Shown here piece by piece: positions 1-13,101 of a DNA stretch of 64,000 nt. Positions within the stretch are counted from its first letter, which is position 1. Each line of letters starts with the position of its first letter. The position numbers and the translations under genes were made by a program. The stretch is from Sphagnum compactum (taxonomy: Eukaryota; Bryophyta; Sphagnopsida; Sphagnales), in the NCBI GenBank assembly GCA_965153455.1, contig OZ234497.1:6076001-6140000 (forward strand). The letters are read 5' to 3'. The notes below the pieces were generated by a model. It had not been told where the DNA came from. It made no database searches and saw only the letters and a list, made by a program, of their open reading frames with translations.

Positions 1-2039
1 ATTTTGTAAGATTGTCAAAACACATTATTTTTTAGTCAATCAAAACAAACAAAATTCGTACATATGAGACTCCATTTTAGTCACCACACACAATTCTCAG
101 AAGCATTTGGTCTTTTAATTTTCATAGTTCCTAAGTGATATTTGCTTCCGTGTAGAAGTGGAATTAGAAGATGAAGAAGTCACCTGCCAGTGGTAGCTTC
201 TTCCATTCGTGCTTTACTTGTTTGGCCTCCTTTCCAAACATTTAGGACATCTCCGAATTGTCACAAGGAGAGAGACTTTGTTGTCAAAAAAGTTCCCACA
301 CTTGATCCTGACTCTTAAGACACTCCATATTTCGGATACCTTGAACAGCACCCACATCAGCATCGTAGCGAGTTTATAGCTGGGTTGATATCTAAAGGAT
401 GCTTAACCCTTAAGTGCTTATAAGTGTATGTGCCTTCAAGCCCCCAATTGTATCTGACAATTTTGCTTTGCAAAACAAGCCCAATTAACTGATCTAAACT
501 CCAATTGAGCTTTACTAATCCTTCACAATCCTTCAGTTTGTTAAAAAACAAACCCACCCAATTGAGTAAATTTGGAATTTTGGCTGTAGCAGAGAATTCT
601 CTAGAGTGTAGGTCTTCTCAGATTTAGAGGATTGATTGTCAAAGAGAAGTATGTGGGAGGCATAATTCTTCTGAGAACTTGTTCAAATTTCTCAAGACAA
701 TCACTGCTGTAGCATGTCACAATTTGAGAAGAAGAAATTTTCTGGTACCTAATATTTGCAACATACAAGAATTTGTCGATTCCACCAAGCAATGCAAGTT
801 TGATGAATCAACAAAATGTGTAACATCCCACAAAGAAAGTGAAAACACTAGACAAACCCTAAAACCCTAAACCCCTAAACCCCTTGAGTTTTGGCCCACA
901 CCAACACAGGCCTCTAAACTACCGCTTCCACACAAGAAGGTGGCTTCCTGGCAGGGAAAGCTGCTGGATGGTACTCTGAAGAACAAGTCATTAAACCTGG
1001 CTATTATCATCAGAAAGAAAGCTCAAGTACATGATGAGAAAAGAAGCAGCCAAATAGAAGCTATGTCACAACAAATTAGGGTTTGCAGCTCAAGGTGGTC
1101 TTCTCCAGGGTGGGTTCAAGCTCTGCTATGTAGACACACAAATAATTTAGAACAGAGCTGTGGAAGAATGACAGCCACAAAAGCAACTTAGAGTTTTGCT
1201 TTTGGAGTTTGGGATTGCATGGGAAATGGCTCGGCGAGCCAACTTAGCATATGCAAGAGTTACATTAAAGAAGACATGATTAAAATCGGATGCCATGCCA
1301 ACATAACACCAGAGACTCTCCTGAATTCAGGTCAGAATGTACTACGGAATGGCCAAGCCCCTGCCCATTACGTTGGGTAAGAGGTGAACCCACTAGGGCA
1401 AGTTAGGCAACGCACCCAACATATTGGGCAAGGGTGAGACCATTCCATGACATTAAGGTCTGGAGTGGCAGATTCAATGCTCTTTTAAAAAACTCATCTT
1501 CAACAGACACATTTTGGTCAATGCTACAAGTGTTATGGTTATCACTGAAAGATTATGTCATATAATGTGGTCAAGAAAATGACCTAATCTGCTACCCCAG
1601 ATCTTAAATGTAGACAACAAGTTGAGTGACCTGATGGTACCAAGCTAGTGAAGGACACAGTTTCAGGTGACTGTCAAAAGGCAGGTCACTTGCTCAAAAA
1701 CTTCTTCCTCAAGGAACACTTGTTCAAAAACTGCTGGTTCCAGGTCTTTGACAATTTTCAAGCAATCGGCAAAGAACCGGCAGTTCAGGTTAGGTTTTTC
1801 CAACTGGTTCTTTGATTGTTTTGAGAACCACGGGTTCTTTCTTTGAAAAGGAGAACCTTACAAACACTGGTACTTGCCACCTTGTATGATGGTTTTTGGC
1901 ATGAACTTGATCAAGCTATACCCATAGAGCTCTAGACATGCCCTTAAAAATGCATTCATACCCACAAGGTCTTCACAACTGAAAAAGAGTTGAACTATAG
2001 TAAAGCTTTATGAATCATGCATTCAATTATGAGAGAGAA
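1..2039. other. Intergenic AT-rich sequence with a telomere-like motif
   Basis: I see no convincing gene here. Open frames are short and lack splice-supported continuation. At 854-884 there is a run of CCCTAAA/CCCCTAAA units resembling the plant telomere repeat or telo-box. It is only about four imperfect units, so it is an interstitial motif and not a telomere. The rest is unassigned. Confidence 0.5.
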
Positions 2040-3095
2040 AGAAACCAAATCGTTGGAAAACATATCTTAGAAAGAGACAACTTGTAAGGGGTCCTTACAA
2101 AGCTATAGCCAAGATGCAGAGACTTAGGTAAAGAGATGTGACTTTTAGATCTTTTCAATTAAGATTGAATTATGGAGTAACCTTTCAACACTCCTCTTAA
2201 ACCCTAAGTTCATCTTAATTGAAAAAATCATTAATGAATCAATCATCCTTTCATCATATCTTAAGTTTGCAAAACATCAACCACTACTTGTGCTTACATT
2301 TCTATCATGGAGTTTTTCAACATAAACTTCATCTCTACGCACCACACAAGAAACACCAATTGAACTTCTACATTTCACATGCTTTGCCTTTGGGAGTCCA
2401 TTTAGTCAAAATGTCGACAAACATTCTTTTAGTGCTACAAACGTTTTTCCACTTTCCAATTTTGCTTGAAGATAATCATTTTGTAGTTCAATGTGTTTTA
2501 TTTTTTTATCAAGGATGCAAACTCATCATCTAATGCTTTACACAATTGATTTGCTTCAAGACTAAACAATGTTTCAACAAGTGTAATTGTTTCATTATTT
2601 GAGTTAAGAAATTAAAGGAATATGTGATGTAATCTTTTTAATCTTATTGGAGGATTTTTGATTCCTGTTGGATTGTCTTGTAGTAGGAATTAATTCAATT
2701 TGTTGTTCCACTTCATAAATGTCATGAAGGTTATCAAGTAGTGTCATTTCATTTTCAAAACTTGTTACCAAAATAGTTTTTGTCTGCTTTGGTGTTGTTG
2801 GGCACGATTGTTACAAGTTGATTAACAAATATAGGCATTTGCATTACTTCTGATATGCCTTGGAATTGTGTTGGGTCAAATGAGTAATCATAAGTTCCAT
2901 TTGTTTTTTTTTGTTGATGAACTTGGATTGATTTTGTTTGTGAAGAGTTTACTAATTTTTGAATTTCTCCTCCTTCCAATGTTTTTGAAACTTAAAGCAA
3001 AGGAGTTTCATTGAATATCACATCATGGCTAATTTCTTTCCTTGTGACTCATAAAATTTATAACTTTTCATTTCATCGTTATAACCAATAAAGAT
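2040..3095 (-). mobile_element. Decayed Ty1/copia LTR retrotransposon relic
   Basis: Reading the minus strand, 3085 to about 3000 encodes FIGYNDEMKSYKFYES and then, after a frameshift, SHDVIFNETPLL. This is the hallmark stretch at the integrase C-terminus of copia polyproteins (pattern FIGY-D-K-Y...DVIF-E). Nearer 2420 the minus strand reads VDILTKWTPKGKACEM, resembling the ADIFTK end of the copia RNase H domain. A purine-rich tract (TTAAGAGGAG) follows, then TGTTGAAAGG at 2190, which fits a polypurine tract and the start of a 3' LTR. The reverse transcriptase between these pieces is missing and there are many stops, so the element is an old, internally deleted copy. The outer LTR border is not resolved. 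Confidence 0.62.
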
Positions 3096-5280
3096 GTGTT
3101 TATGGATCTAAAATCTAACTCCCTTTTAAGCAAAATATACATATTATTTTTGTATAAATGATATGACTTTTCTACTTGTGATGTTTTGATGTGAAATATG
3201 TATGATTTACATTTTGACTAAACCTATGTAATTATTATGATGTAATTTTCAATAAAATCATGCTACTTTTGTATATTAAACATGAACATTCACATTTGTC
3301 ATTCAAAAAAAATACCTCATCTGTTTGAATATTTAAGATATTGAATATGTACAAATATCGTTCATATTAATCATAACACGAAATTCATGCATTTTTTGTA
3401 CAAACCTTCGAAAATCAAATTTCACATGAAATTTGTATGAATTTATGAAGCCTAATAGATTTGTGATGTACTTCCACTATTAATTACCTCTCCCTTAGGA
3501 TTCATGTTTCCATTGTTTACATTATTATTACAATGATAATGTCATAACTTTCCATGTTGAATAAAATTGATGAACACAAATATGAAAGTGAAATCAACAT
3601 AAAATAACATCAATGATTACTTTGTCAAGTTTAGGCAAAAAACAACCAAATTCAAATTTGTTGTTTTAACCCATCCAAATGCTAATAGGGGCTACATGTA
3701 CACCCATGTTGTCAGTTTTTTATTTCAAAAAGAACCTTCAATCCTAGTTTTATTTTATTTTTTCTTTTGATGGAACTTTCCATTTATTATTCAAATGGTT
3801 TTTTGGATTTTTAAAACCTTCAATTTTGGTCATTTTCATAAAGAATTTAGAATCAGTTTAATTTAAGACAAGGTCCAATTCCATTTCCATTAGACACAAT
3901 TGAACCCCCAAAGAAACATGTTGTTAATTTGTTCAACTAATGCACGCATTCCAAAATAAATGTTATGTAATATTAATTATGTACAGCTAATCAAATCCGA
4001 TAATTTGTCTAAAATGTGGGGCTAAGTTTATACTTTTTTCAATAAAATTGAACTTATGTACTTAAAAAACTTGAACCTTTTAAAAACAAGGTAGCACCCC
4101 CGATTTAAATTCCAATTCAATTTTTAAAATAGGCTGATTCTTTGGTTAGGTTCCAAGGAAACTTGAAACCTTCAATCTTGAAACCCTAAAATTTGACCTC
4201 ATAACTTGATTTAAACTTGTTAAAATTCAAAAATCTACCAACATTGATCTACACTTATATCTTCACAAATATTGAAAACTTCTCCATACTTGCAATTTAA
4301 GTCTTGAACTAAAGAATTAATATATGGCTGCTAATAAATGTAGCAAGATTTCAATCCTAAAACATATTGAAGAAAAATAAAATTTAAACACCTAAAACAA
4401 AGTTTTTTGAAAAACTCCTCATCCATGATATAACTACATTCAATTTAGTGTTTCAAAATCTTCTAATACAAAACAAGGTTTTAAAAAAAAAGGAAAAAAC
4501 CAACATTTTCTTAATGACAAATGTTATATAATCACCATCTTGTATTGTGTGATCAAAACCTAACATCTTGATTCTTCAATATAAGGTGCCTTTCAATTGG
4601 TAAATAATCAAACTTGGGCAATATTCTTAAATCACTATTTGGGCACCCTAAGATATTATGGATCTACGAAAGAACATCACTTTTTTTTTGAGTGATCAAG
4701 GTAGCTTCTTGTTCTAAATGGAAAGAAAAACATGATGAAGGGAGATGCAAAAAGAATCAGATCTTATGCCCCTCCTCAACCTCTTTTTGTTACAACCACC
4801 TCTAGTACCAATTATTGCATAGAGCAACCCAATTTTTGCAAAATCCCCCCATCTCAATTTGCACATGACCAACTCTTCAAGGAAAGAAAACACAAACCAT
4901 ATCATCTCACTTTTTCACACTTCTCAACTCTTCACTACAAATGCCAAATTTCTGATCTCTCCTCAAATTTGTATACTTCCCACCCACAAAGAGCAAAATT
5001 AGGGTTTTCTAGATCATCACCAATAACAAGAATACCACCATTTAGACCTACAAATAACAATTGAAGAAAAAACAACAACAACAACAAGAGGCATGTAGCC
5101 AAGGAGTGCAAAATAGGTAGTGATTTGTTCTCCAAATGCAACTTTCTTGTCAATTGCAAAAGCATTGAATAGTAACAACCTGTTTGTGTTATTTTGCCCT
5201 TGAAACATCAAACCCTAAAAATAATGTTTTGCAACAATCATCAACAACAAGAATAGCAACAAACAAAAAGCTTCAAACTA
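3096..5280. other. AT-rich intergenic region without a recognisable gene
   Basis: Long A/T tracts and repeated phrases around 'ggttccaaggaaacttgaaac' style sequence recur loosely near 17.1-17.5 kb and 49.1-49.5 kb. They are probably old retroelement debris. No ORF shows family resemblance. Confidence 0.5.
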
Positions 5281-5281
5281 C

Positions 5282-5306
5282 TATTATTATTATTATTATT
5301 ATTATA
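5282..5306. repeat. (ATT)n microsatellite
   Basis: Eight consecutive TTA/ATT units lie in the upstream flank of the ABC1 kinase gene. Confidence 0.85.
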
Positions 5307-5639
5307 GCAAAAAAATCAAAAGTTTTTGTTTAGTTGCAAAAAATTTCTCTCTCAGCACAAAACACATGTCCAGTAGGTATTTGAGGGAACGAGAAAACGC
5401 CTTGGGGAACGTGGGGGACGACGTGGCCTCACTAGCGTCCAGTATTCGCTTAGCTTCGCCGGTGTTCCCCTGAGCACCACGTCGAAGAAGAAGAGCCTAG
5501 CCTTTTTATTTTGCTGGCTATACGTATAAAGCCAAAAATCACTATTAGAAACTATAAGTGCTAAAATCAAGTACTTTTTGAGATTTTCACTAGCCACAAT
5601 TCGACTAAGTTTTAATGAAAATAGACAGAATTATATACA

Positions 5640-5760
5640 TGGCTCAAATAGGTTAGCCAAAAAGATAGAAGTATATTTATATTTTTACTTAAATCATATT
5701 TAGCTTGTAGCCAAATTTGGCTAAATCTTCCTATGGATCATCGCCACTTTGGCTATATCA
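5640..5760. repeat. R4 repeat end (MITE-like) upstream of the ABC1 kinase gene
   Basis: The segment contains GTAGCCAAATTTGGCTAAAT and ends CCACTTTGGCTA. Related stretches occur near 13,790-13,890 and 14,235-14,250 (both with 'gccaaaaatatag' or 'ccactttggctac'). The TAGCCAAAGTGG end facing inward suggests a terminal inverted repeat of a short DNA element. It ends about 180 bp before the gene's start codon. Confidence 0.45.
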
Positions 5761-5937
5761 CAAAATTGACCCAAAAAAGAAAAAAAAACACTGGAACTTC
5801 AAGAGCCTCCTCAGAGAGCCGAGACGAGTGTGGGAGAGGGAGACAGATTGAAGAGAGAAAGATTTGTTGCTGCAAAACCCATTGTGGAGTTTGCAGCGAC
5901 ATTGAGGATTTTGTCGCAAGAGCCTTGGTTGGTTACT

Positions 5938-8900
5938 ATGGCGACCTCTTACGGTATCGGAGTGGTGGCGGGAGTAGTAGCGACGACGCAAGGAGAGGCA
6001 GTTTGTGGAGGGAGCATTAGCAATTATATTGCCAGGTATGTAATTAATTTTGTGTGTTTTTTGGAGATTTGAGGAGGTGAAATTTGCTCCTCCTCGTTTT
6101 GGTTGAAAGATTTCATGTCTTGCACAGTGCACAACAAAAAAATTAAAACATTAAAAAAATCGCTGCAACAAATACCCGTTTCTAAATTCCTTCTTTCAGC
6201 TAGCTAGTTTTTACATTACTGCGCATTTGTGTTCAGCTTTTGTATTTTAGGGCGGAGTCGATTAGAAAGGACTTTTGCACATGATCAAAATGCTTCTTCG
6301 GCAAACGAGAGAGTTGGGTTTTGGTTAGGATTTAGGGAATTGGGTTTTGGTCAGGATTTAGGGTATTGGGTGCAATGGGTTTCGGCAGACTGGGGTCTAT
6401 GTGTGATGGGTATGTGGAATTTTCTAGAGTTTTTGAACAGAATCACATTTTCCTGCCCTGATTACCATCCGATGTGTGTGAGAAGAGTATGGACGGCGGT
6501 CCAATTTTTCTTTCTTACCTGTTGGTTGAAAGGATTCATATGAGAAGTGGGAGAAATTAGGTGTTGGGTGCAATGGGTGTTCACAGAATAGGGTATATGT
6601 GTGATGGGTATGTGGAATTTTCTAGAGTTTTTGAAGACAAGCAGATTTTTCCTACCCTGATTACCATCCCATGTGTTGAGAAGAATATGGGTGGTGGGTG
6701 GTCCAGTTTATTTTCTTGCCTGATGGTTGAAAGGCTTTATATGAGAAGCTGGAGAAATTAGGCATTGTGTGCAATGGGTTTTTCTTGGGTTCCTGGAGTA
6801 GCTGAGTAAATGAACCTGTTGCTTTGGAAAAAACCTTGAAATGATAGTCCAAGAGGTGGGTTTTGTTTTTAATAGCCAGATGGCAGTTAACAGTCGAAGA
6901 CAATTACCTCACAACGCACTCTGTCAACGGCCCCACACTGTGTCAAGACGAGCAGCAGCAGCAGGAAGAGTTCAAATCATGGCAGTGGCCACACGTCCTC
7001 CTGCTACTGGAACAGTTGGCAATGTGGAGAGGAAGGACCAAGACTTGCTGGGCAGCAGGCGCAGCATGGTAGTACCTATCTATCTGTGTGCAACTGTGTC
7101 TTGCAGAGGACTAGGCTCTGGGGGATATGCTGGTAGTAACTCTAGGTTCAGCTGGTGCAACTTCTTTGTGTTGTTGTCTGTTGGCAGCACACAATCTTTG
7201 TCTATAGCAGAATGACATTCCATCAACAATGTGTTGGTTCTTATTGGAAGGAAAATGTGCATGATGATGTGTTCAATTTTCTTCTGTCCAGGGCTAGCTC
7301 TCATCGTGCACAAATGGCATGTGCTGGAAACAGAGAGTTGGAGAAATGGCTGATGAGATGAAGAGGATGAGAGCACAGATGGAGGAGGATGAGCAGGTGG
7401 CATCACTCATGCGAGGTCTTCGTGGTCAAAACTTATCTGATGAGCTCTTTGCAGCTGCAGATACCCAGCTCCGTCTTGTGGAGGTTAGCCCTGCCAGAGC
7501 CTACTATTCAGGCCTCTAGCAAACAGTGTATTTGTTAGGACTCTTGCCACCTTTAAATTGGTTCTGGGTTCAAACCAACCTGGGTCTGCCTGCTAGATGT
7601 TTTCCATATAAGTCCTTGCAGCTGAAATGGGTGTCAACTAGTCATAGGGGACCTCAGCCAGGTTTCGGGATGGTCATAAGGACAACCATGTTGTGGGCCC
7701 CTAAGAAGTTTCCAGTTCTGGCAAGGAAACCTGAGTGCTGAAATTGAAGGGACATTTCTTTGTGCTTTTGCCTGTCATGGGTCCTTCTGTCATCTTCAGT
7801 TGAAGCAGGTTGAGTGGTTGTGAGGGAGGTGAAAATACCTAAAAGTTGAAAGATGTGGGGTGGAACAGGTGGAGAGAGTGGAAGGAGAGGCTATGCTCCC
7901 ACAAACCTATGACCCTGATACCATTTCAGCATACTGGGGCAAGCGGCCTGGATCAGTGTTGACACGGGTGGCTCAATTGCTCAGTGTAGCAGGTGGTTTT
8001 CTCTCTCGTGTAGGGTGGGACATCATCAACAAAAAGGTCAAGGAGGTGGGCATTTTCTCTGTGTCACTCAGCATCAAAAACTTGGAGATAATTAAACAAG
8101 TGCCTATCATTGTGGGTACAACATGAAGTGTTAGTTTTAACAATTGTGTTCTTGACAGAATGAGGTGCGGCGTGCAATTGAGCTGCGTGAAATTGTGACA
8201 TCATTGGGTCCAGCCTATATCAAACTTGGGCAAGCTCTAAGCATTCGGCCTGACATTCTCTCACCATCAGCAATGACTGAATTACAAAAACTCTGTGATA
8301 AGGTAACTTCTCCAGTTTTGTTTGGGAGTATTTGTGATTTGGGTATTGGATTTGTTTAATCATGCTTTCTGGGATGGGTCAATGATCTCAAGATGTGTTT
8401 TTGTCCACAGTATAGGCTCATTAACTTGATCCAGAGGACTGGAGGGTAATTGCTAAGTTAGGACACAGCATGTGCATTCTCACAATGTAGTCATATCTGC
8501 TATGATTCTTGCAGGTTCCTTCATTTCCTGATGATATAGCTATGGCACTTATAGAGGAGGAGCTAGGACCCTGGCAAGAGATTTACTCAGAGCTTTCTCC
8601 CTCCCCAATTGCTGCAGGTAAATTGCAGGCAGGGATTTACTCATGTACAATAGATGCTTGCTTATCAACATTGTTAGCAAGTTTTGTAGCCTTTTGACAG
8701 CAACCAATTTTGGCACAATCTCACAAGAGATTGAAAGCAAAGGTGAATGGTGGGACAGCATCCTTGGGACAGGTCTACAAAGGAAGGTTGCATGAGACTG
8801 GGGAGTTGGTCGCAGTAAAAGTGCAACGACCCTACGTCCTGGAGACTGTCACGATTGATCTTTTCATTATCCGCCACCTAGGCCTTGCACTTCGCAAGTT

Positions 8901-11557
8901 TCCTCAGGCAAGTGTTTGCCTCCATGGTATATACTAACTCCAGGAAACAAGCAATGTTCAAAGTCAGAATTTAGAAAGCATTCAGGAAGCTGTTGACACA
9001 ATAGGGTTGTTGGTTGTCAGAGGACAACAGATTGCTACGGATGTTGTGGGGCTTATTGATGAGTGGGCAGCACGATTCTTTGAAGAGTTAGATTACATCA
9101 ATGAAGGTGAAAATGGTACACGATTTGCTGAAATGATGCGTGTCGACCTACCTCAGGTCAGTTGCTCACATGACAACCTTCTTCACTGGCAGTGAAGTTT
9201 AGCCTAGCCCTTTCTCCTGAAACTAGTGCCCTACTCCATTGTATGCCATCAAAGGTTTTGTGTTTTGGGATATTATTTGTCATAGGGGTGAACCCATTTC
9301 AGGTTTTGTCTCTTGCCTTTTATGAATAGTGACTGACTAACCTGATAGGAGGTGTGCAATGATTGTTGATAGGTAGTGGTTCCAAAGACTTATACAAAAT
9401 ATACATCACGCCGTGTGCTCACAACCGGTTGGATAGAGGGGGAGAAATTGTCACAAAGCACTGCAAGTGATGTTGGTGACCTTGTAAATGTTGGAGTGAT
9501 TTGCTATCTTAAACAGGTGTGACCATTTCTCCTCTTCTACAATGCTCACATGTCTGTTTCAATGGAATGGTTTGTTTGTTCGTTAACCTTTACCTCCGCC
9601 AGATTTTTCAGTTGGTATCACATTAGAAAACCAGTTGGTCCCTTCCTAGACATGGATTGGAATAACCAAGAACATATATGAAAGGCAACTGAAGTGTACT
9701 GACCCTGTTTTATTTGTGGGTGTTCTCATGTAAAGCTATTGGATACAGGACTCTTTCATGCAGATCCACATCCTGGAAACCTCATACGGACGCCTGAGGG
9801 GAAGTTGGCTATTCTTGATTTTGGTATGTGTGTTGAGGTTGCACTGCATGCCTGCCTGCCTGCCTTTGAGTGGAATTCAGCAGAGTCATCAACCTACATG
9901 AAGTGAGAGAATGGGCATTAGGTTTGATTTTAGACCCTTGCTCCCTCGTACTTGCCATGACCCTCTTTTTACTTTTTGTGGAATGTCTCATGACAGGTCT
10001 CATGACACAGATCACTAACAATCAAAAGTATGGCATGATTGAAGCAATATCACACCTGATCCACCGTGATTATGAGGCGATTGTGAAAGATTTTGTGCTT
10101 TTGGACTTTATACCTGATGGAGTGAACTTAAAGCCTATCATGCCAGTGCTTGCGAAAGTGTTTGACCAAGCACTTGAAGGAGGTGGAGCTAAGAACATTA
10201 ATTTCCAGGAACTTGCAGCTGATCTAGCACAGATAACATTTGACTATCCTTTCCGAATTCCACCCTATTTTGCACTTATCATTCGGGCAATTGGAGTTTT
10301 GGAGGGCATTGCTTTAGTGGGCAACCCTGATTTTGCAATTGTTGATGAGGCATATCCATACATTGCTCAGGTATGAATATGCGCAGACCCTAGTTGGCCA
10401 TCTGCTGGACTTTGAATAAAGAGTAAGAGTGATTTGTGCATGGATCTAGAACTGGACTCCAAGATGCATTCAAGTATTGCTGTGATGAATTCACATGGGT
10501 TTCTTTCTTGGCAGAGACTACTAACAGATAGTTCACCAAGGCTAAGGGAAGCACTGCGGTATACCATCTATGGACGAACTGGAGTATTTGATGCAGATCG
10601 TTTTATTGATGTGATGGAAGCATTTGAGACTTTTACCACATCAGCCAGGAGTGGCGGTGGTGATCAAATGCAGGGCAGCATGGCATCATTGGGCCTGGTG
10701 TCTGTGAGGACACCAGCACAACTTCCAGCTCCTTGGGTTTCAAGTCAGCAATTGGAGCAGGGTGTGCAGATGCGCACTGCTCTGGCATTTATAGTTTCTG
10801 ATCAGGGCCAGTTCTTTCGAGAATTTATCTTGGATGAGGTTTGCCTTATATATGTGTGTGTGTGTGTGTGTGTATGTATCTTGAAATTGATGTTTGTTTT
10901 TTTTGGTCAATCATTTGGCAGTTAGGAAAGCAAATGCTGTGCTTGGAAGGTCTGGAAGATATTGTGGCAAGACTTGAAATCAGATCCTGAAGCCCAGCCT
11001 TGCTACTGAACAAAATTCTGCACACAGATTTAGATTGCTAATGTGTTGGTAATCTTATTTTCAGGTGGTGAAAGGAATTGATGCAATAACAAGAGAGCAG
11101 CTAGCGCAGTTGGTAGTTATTTCTGGTCTCAATAGGCTTAATCCAGTCCTCAGTTCAATGATCTTGCCAGGTGGCTTGAAACCCACAATCTTGATTCCAG
11201 TTGTGACACAAGAAGATGAGATTGTCCTTAACAATGTACGACGTATTGTGGGTTTCCTGTCTGCTGGCACCCCTTCATCACGATCTCTCTCACAGGTAAT
11301 CTGCCCATTTCTTCCTCTGCATCTAGAAGTCCTGTTCCTTGCATAGGAGGAGCTGCACAATTGTTGTAAGGATTTTAGATGAGGAGGATGTTGAACTTCA
11401 TGAGAGTTGTGAACAGGGAGGGCCATTGGAGGTCATGGAGGTTGTGAGGGAGTTGCTTCCAGTGCTACCCACAGTAGCAACACAACTGCTTCCTGAGATT
11501 GTGAATCGACTAACATCCAGAGTTATGGCACGCGCACTTCGGGAGATTTTCGCTTAG
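5938..11557 (+). CDS. ABC1K3: ABC1K3-type plastid ABC1 atypical kinase, about 14 exons
   Basis: This is an ABC1/UbiB-family atypical kinase. In plants the type works in plastoglobules on prenylquinone and tocopherol metabolism. Exons inferred from conserved protein and GT..AG borders: 5938-6035, 6894-7068, about 7298-7483, 7869-8045, 8159-8302, 8515-8617, 8759-8907, 9031-9156, 9373-9516, 9736-9823, 9997-10370, 10515-10838, 11065-11295, about 11384-11557. This gives roughly 830 aa, and all phases agree. The first two exons give an R/A/S/T-rich transit-like leader ([10 protein letters not shown]..., ...[21 protein letters not shown]). Kinase hallmarks are the ABC1-specific IKLGQ, the alanine-rich loop [27 protein letters not shown] and ILDFG. 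The C-terminal tail ends [12 protein letters not shown]. One intron uses a GC donor. Exon 3 start and last-exon start are uncertain, because simpler acceptor choices there meet stops. Assignment to ABC1K3 rather than a sister clade rests on recollection of the Arabidopsis protein. Confidence 0.88.
6358..6778. repeat. Tandem duplication of a ~200-bp unit inside intron 1
   Basis: Units start at about 6358, 6557 and 6759 with TTAGG.ATTG.GTGCAATGGG. The first two run full length (about 199 and 202 bp) and share GTGATGGGTATGTGGAATTT and TGATTACCATCC. The third is only a start. Copies differ by scattered substitutions, so the duplication is not recent. Confidence 0.85.
10853..10875. repeat. (TG)n microsatellite in an ABC1K3 intron
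   Basis: An alternating TG tract lies just downstream of the donor of the exon ending at 10838. Confidence 0.85.
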
Positions 11558-12896
11558 ATGGTTAGGTATTGATCTCATGTGCCTTATTTATTCCCTTTGT
11601 TGTGTGAATACATCCATTTATCAAGCATCCTTAGAGTAGTGGGTAAACTGAATATTGAATTTCATTTGGCAACCTCTTCTGTAGCTATTGAGGGGAATGG
11701 AAAATTGTTAAACCATTATATGCAGCTAGGACATTAAAAAGTTCACAGCAGAAACTATGCTCTTTGCATGGCATTTACACCTGTAAAAGTGTCTTCAGAA
11801 CAGGAAATACAACTCTGTACATGCAATGACCTTCAGACTAAGGCGCACATGCAAATCTCTTTTGGAAATTAATGGTGCTTGGTTGTATGCAAAAGGGGAA
11901 AGCAAACAATGTGCAGAGTTTACTGGAGGTTCATTTCATTTAAAGTAGCAGTGATCAGCATCCAGGGAGTCTCAAAAAAAGAGTAGCCTTTGGGTCCTTG
12001 GGACCATGATTGCTGATCATGCAAACCATTCACAGAAGCGACTTGGGCATAGGGCTGACCCGCACAGCCATGGGATCATGAGTGGGGACACATTGGAAAT
12101 CTGTGGGGTCAGAAATTGATAAGATTGAAGAATACCAGATGGGATATGTCGAGGGTGCCTTACCCTTAGTAAAGTTTTGTGCCTCAACAGAGGATGGCAT
12201 CTGACACGGAAGGCGCCCTCTTCTTCTTTTCAAATGAATTGCTGCCATTTTAAATTCTGCCAGGTCTTTACGAGCAGGACCCTCCTTACAACCAAGTTGC
12301 ACTGCATGGTTCTCATTCTGCTCATGTTTTGTGTTTTACAGCATAAAAATCATGTTCTACATGCGCCCCTATTTGAGCCTACAACTTAGCAACTACAAAC
12401 TGTAGTACTACAGCTAACCTAGTTCCCAGCATCTTGCTCAAAGACTTTCTCACTAATTTGCAATCAAACTCTGCACTACTGAGTTTTTTTTTAAGTGGCA
12501 AATTTTCACTAATTTGTGCTGTTTGGAAACAAAAAAACACAAAACAAAACAAAACAAAAGCGAAATGAAATTTGGTGGTGGCAAAATTATACAAATTTGT
12601 GATTTTTGGAAACAAAAGTGAAACCACAGAAAACACAAAAACACACAAAGGAAAATGTTGTGCAATGTATTCTGGTAGGACTTGCTAGACAAAATAATGT
12701 AATGTAATAGTACCTTTTAGGGCTTGGCAGTAATTATATTATTTTTTGAGAATGTTGAACTTTTAAGAAAATTATTTGTTGAAACGTCAAAAGCTAATGA
12801 AATTATCTATATTTGTCAATGCAAAATTTTTAGGGAACTTGAAACCGGTGCATGGGTTGTATTTTAGGGTTTGTCATCTTCTTTGTTTCAACTATT
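11558..12896. other. 3' flank of ABC1K3 and intergenic sequence
   Basis: The first few hundred bases probably include the 3' UTR. No further gene was recognised. A short (AAAAC)n stretch lies at about 12,540-12,560. Confidence 0.45.
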
Positions 12897-12897
12897 G

Positions 12898-13101
12898 TAG
12901 TACATGGGCGATTTCAACTTTAATTATATTATTTTCAAAAAATGTTGAAATTTTCACCCCAAAAAAATTCAGAAATATATTCTACTGAAAGAAAATAAAG
13001 AATCCGATGAAATAAATATAATTATTTGTCAAAATGGAATCCTCTAAATTAATTAATTAATTAATTATTCAACAAACATGTGTCAAAGTGACCAAGGTAC
13101 T
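12898..13101. repeat. R3 MITE copy 1 (mariner-like by structure)
   Basis: One end reads CAACTTTAATTATATTATTTT and the other GTCAAAGTGACCAAGGTACT, with an (AATT)n stretch before the latter. The same arrangement occurs at 62,338-62,526 and, inverted, at 63,784-64,000. It is about 200 bp with no coding capacity. Confidence 0.55.

Noticed and set aside
854-884. A true telomere or chromosome end
   Set aside because: Only about four imperfect units, embedded in ordinary sequence on both sides.
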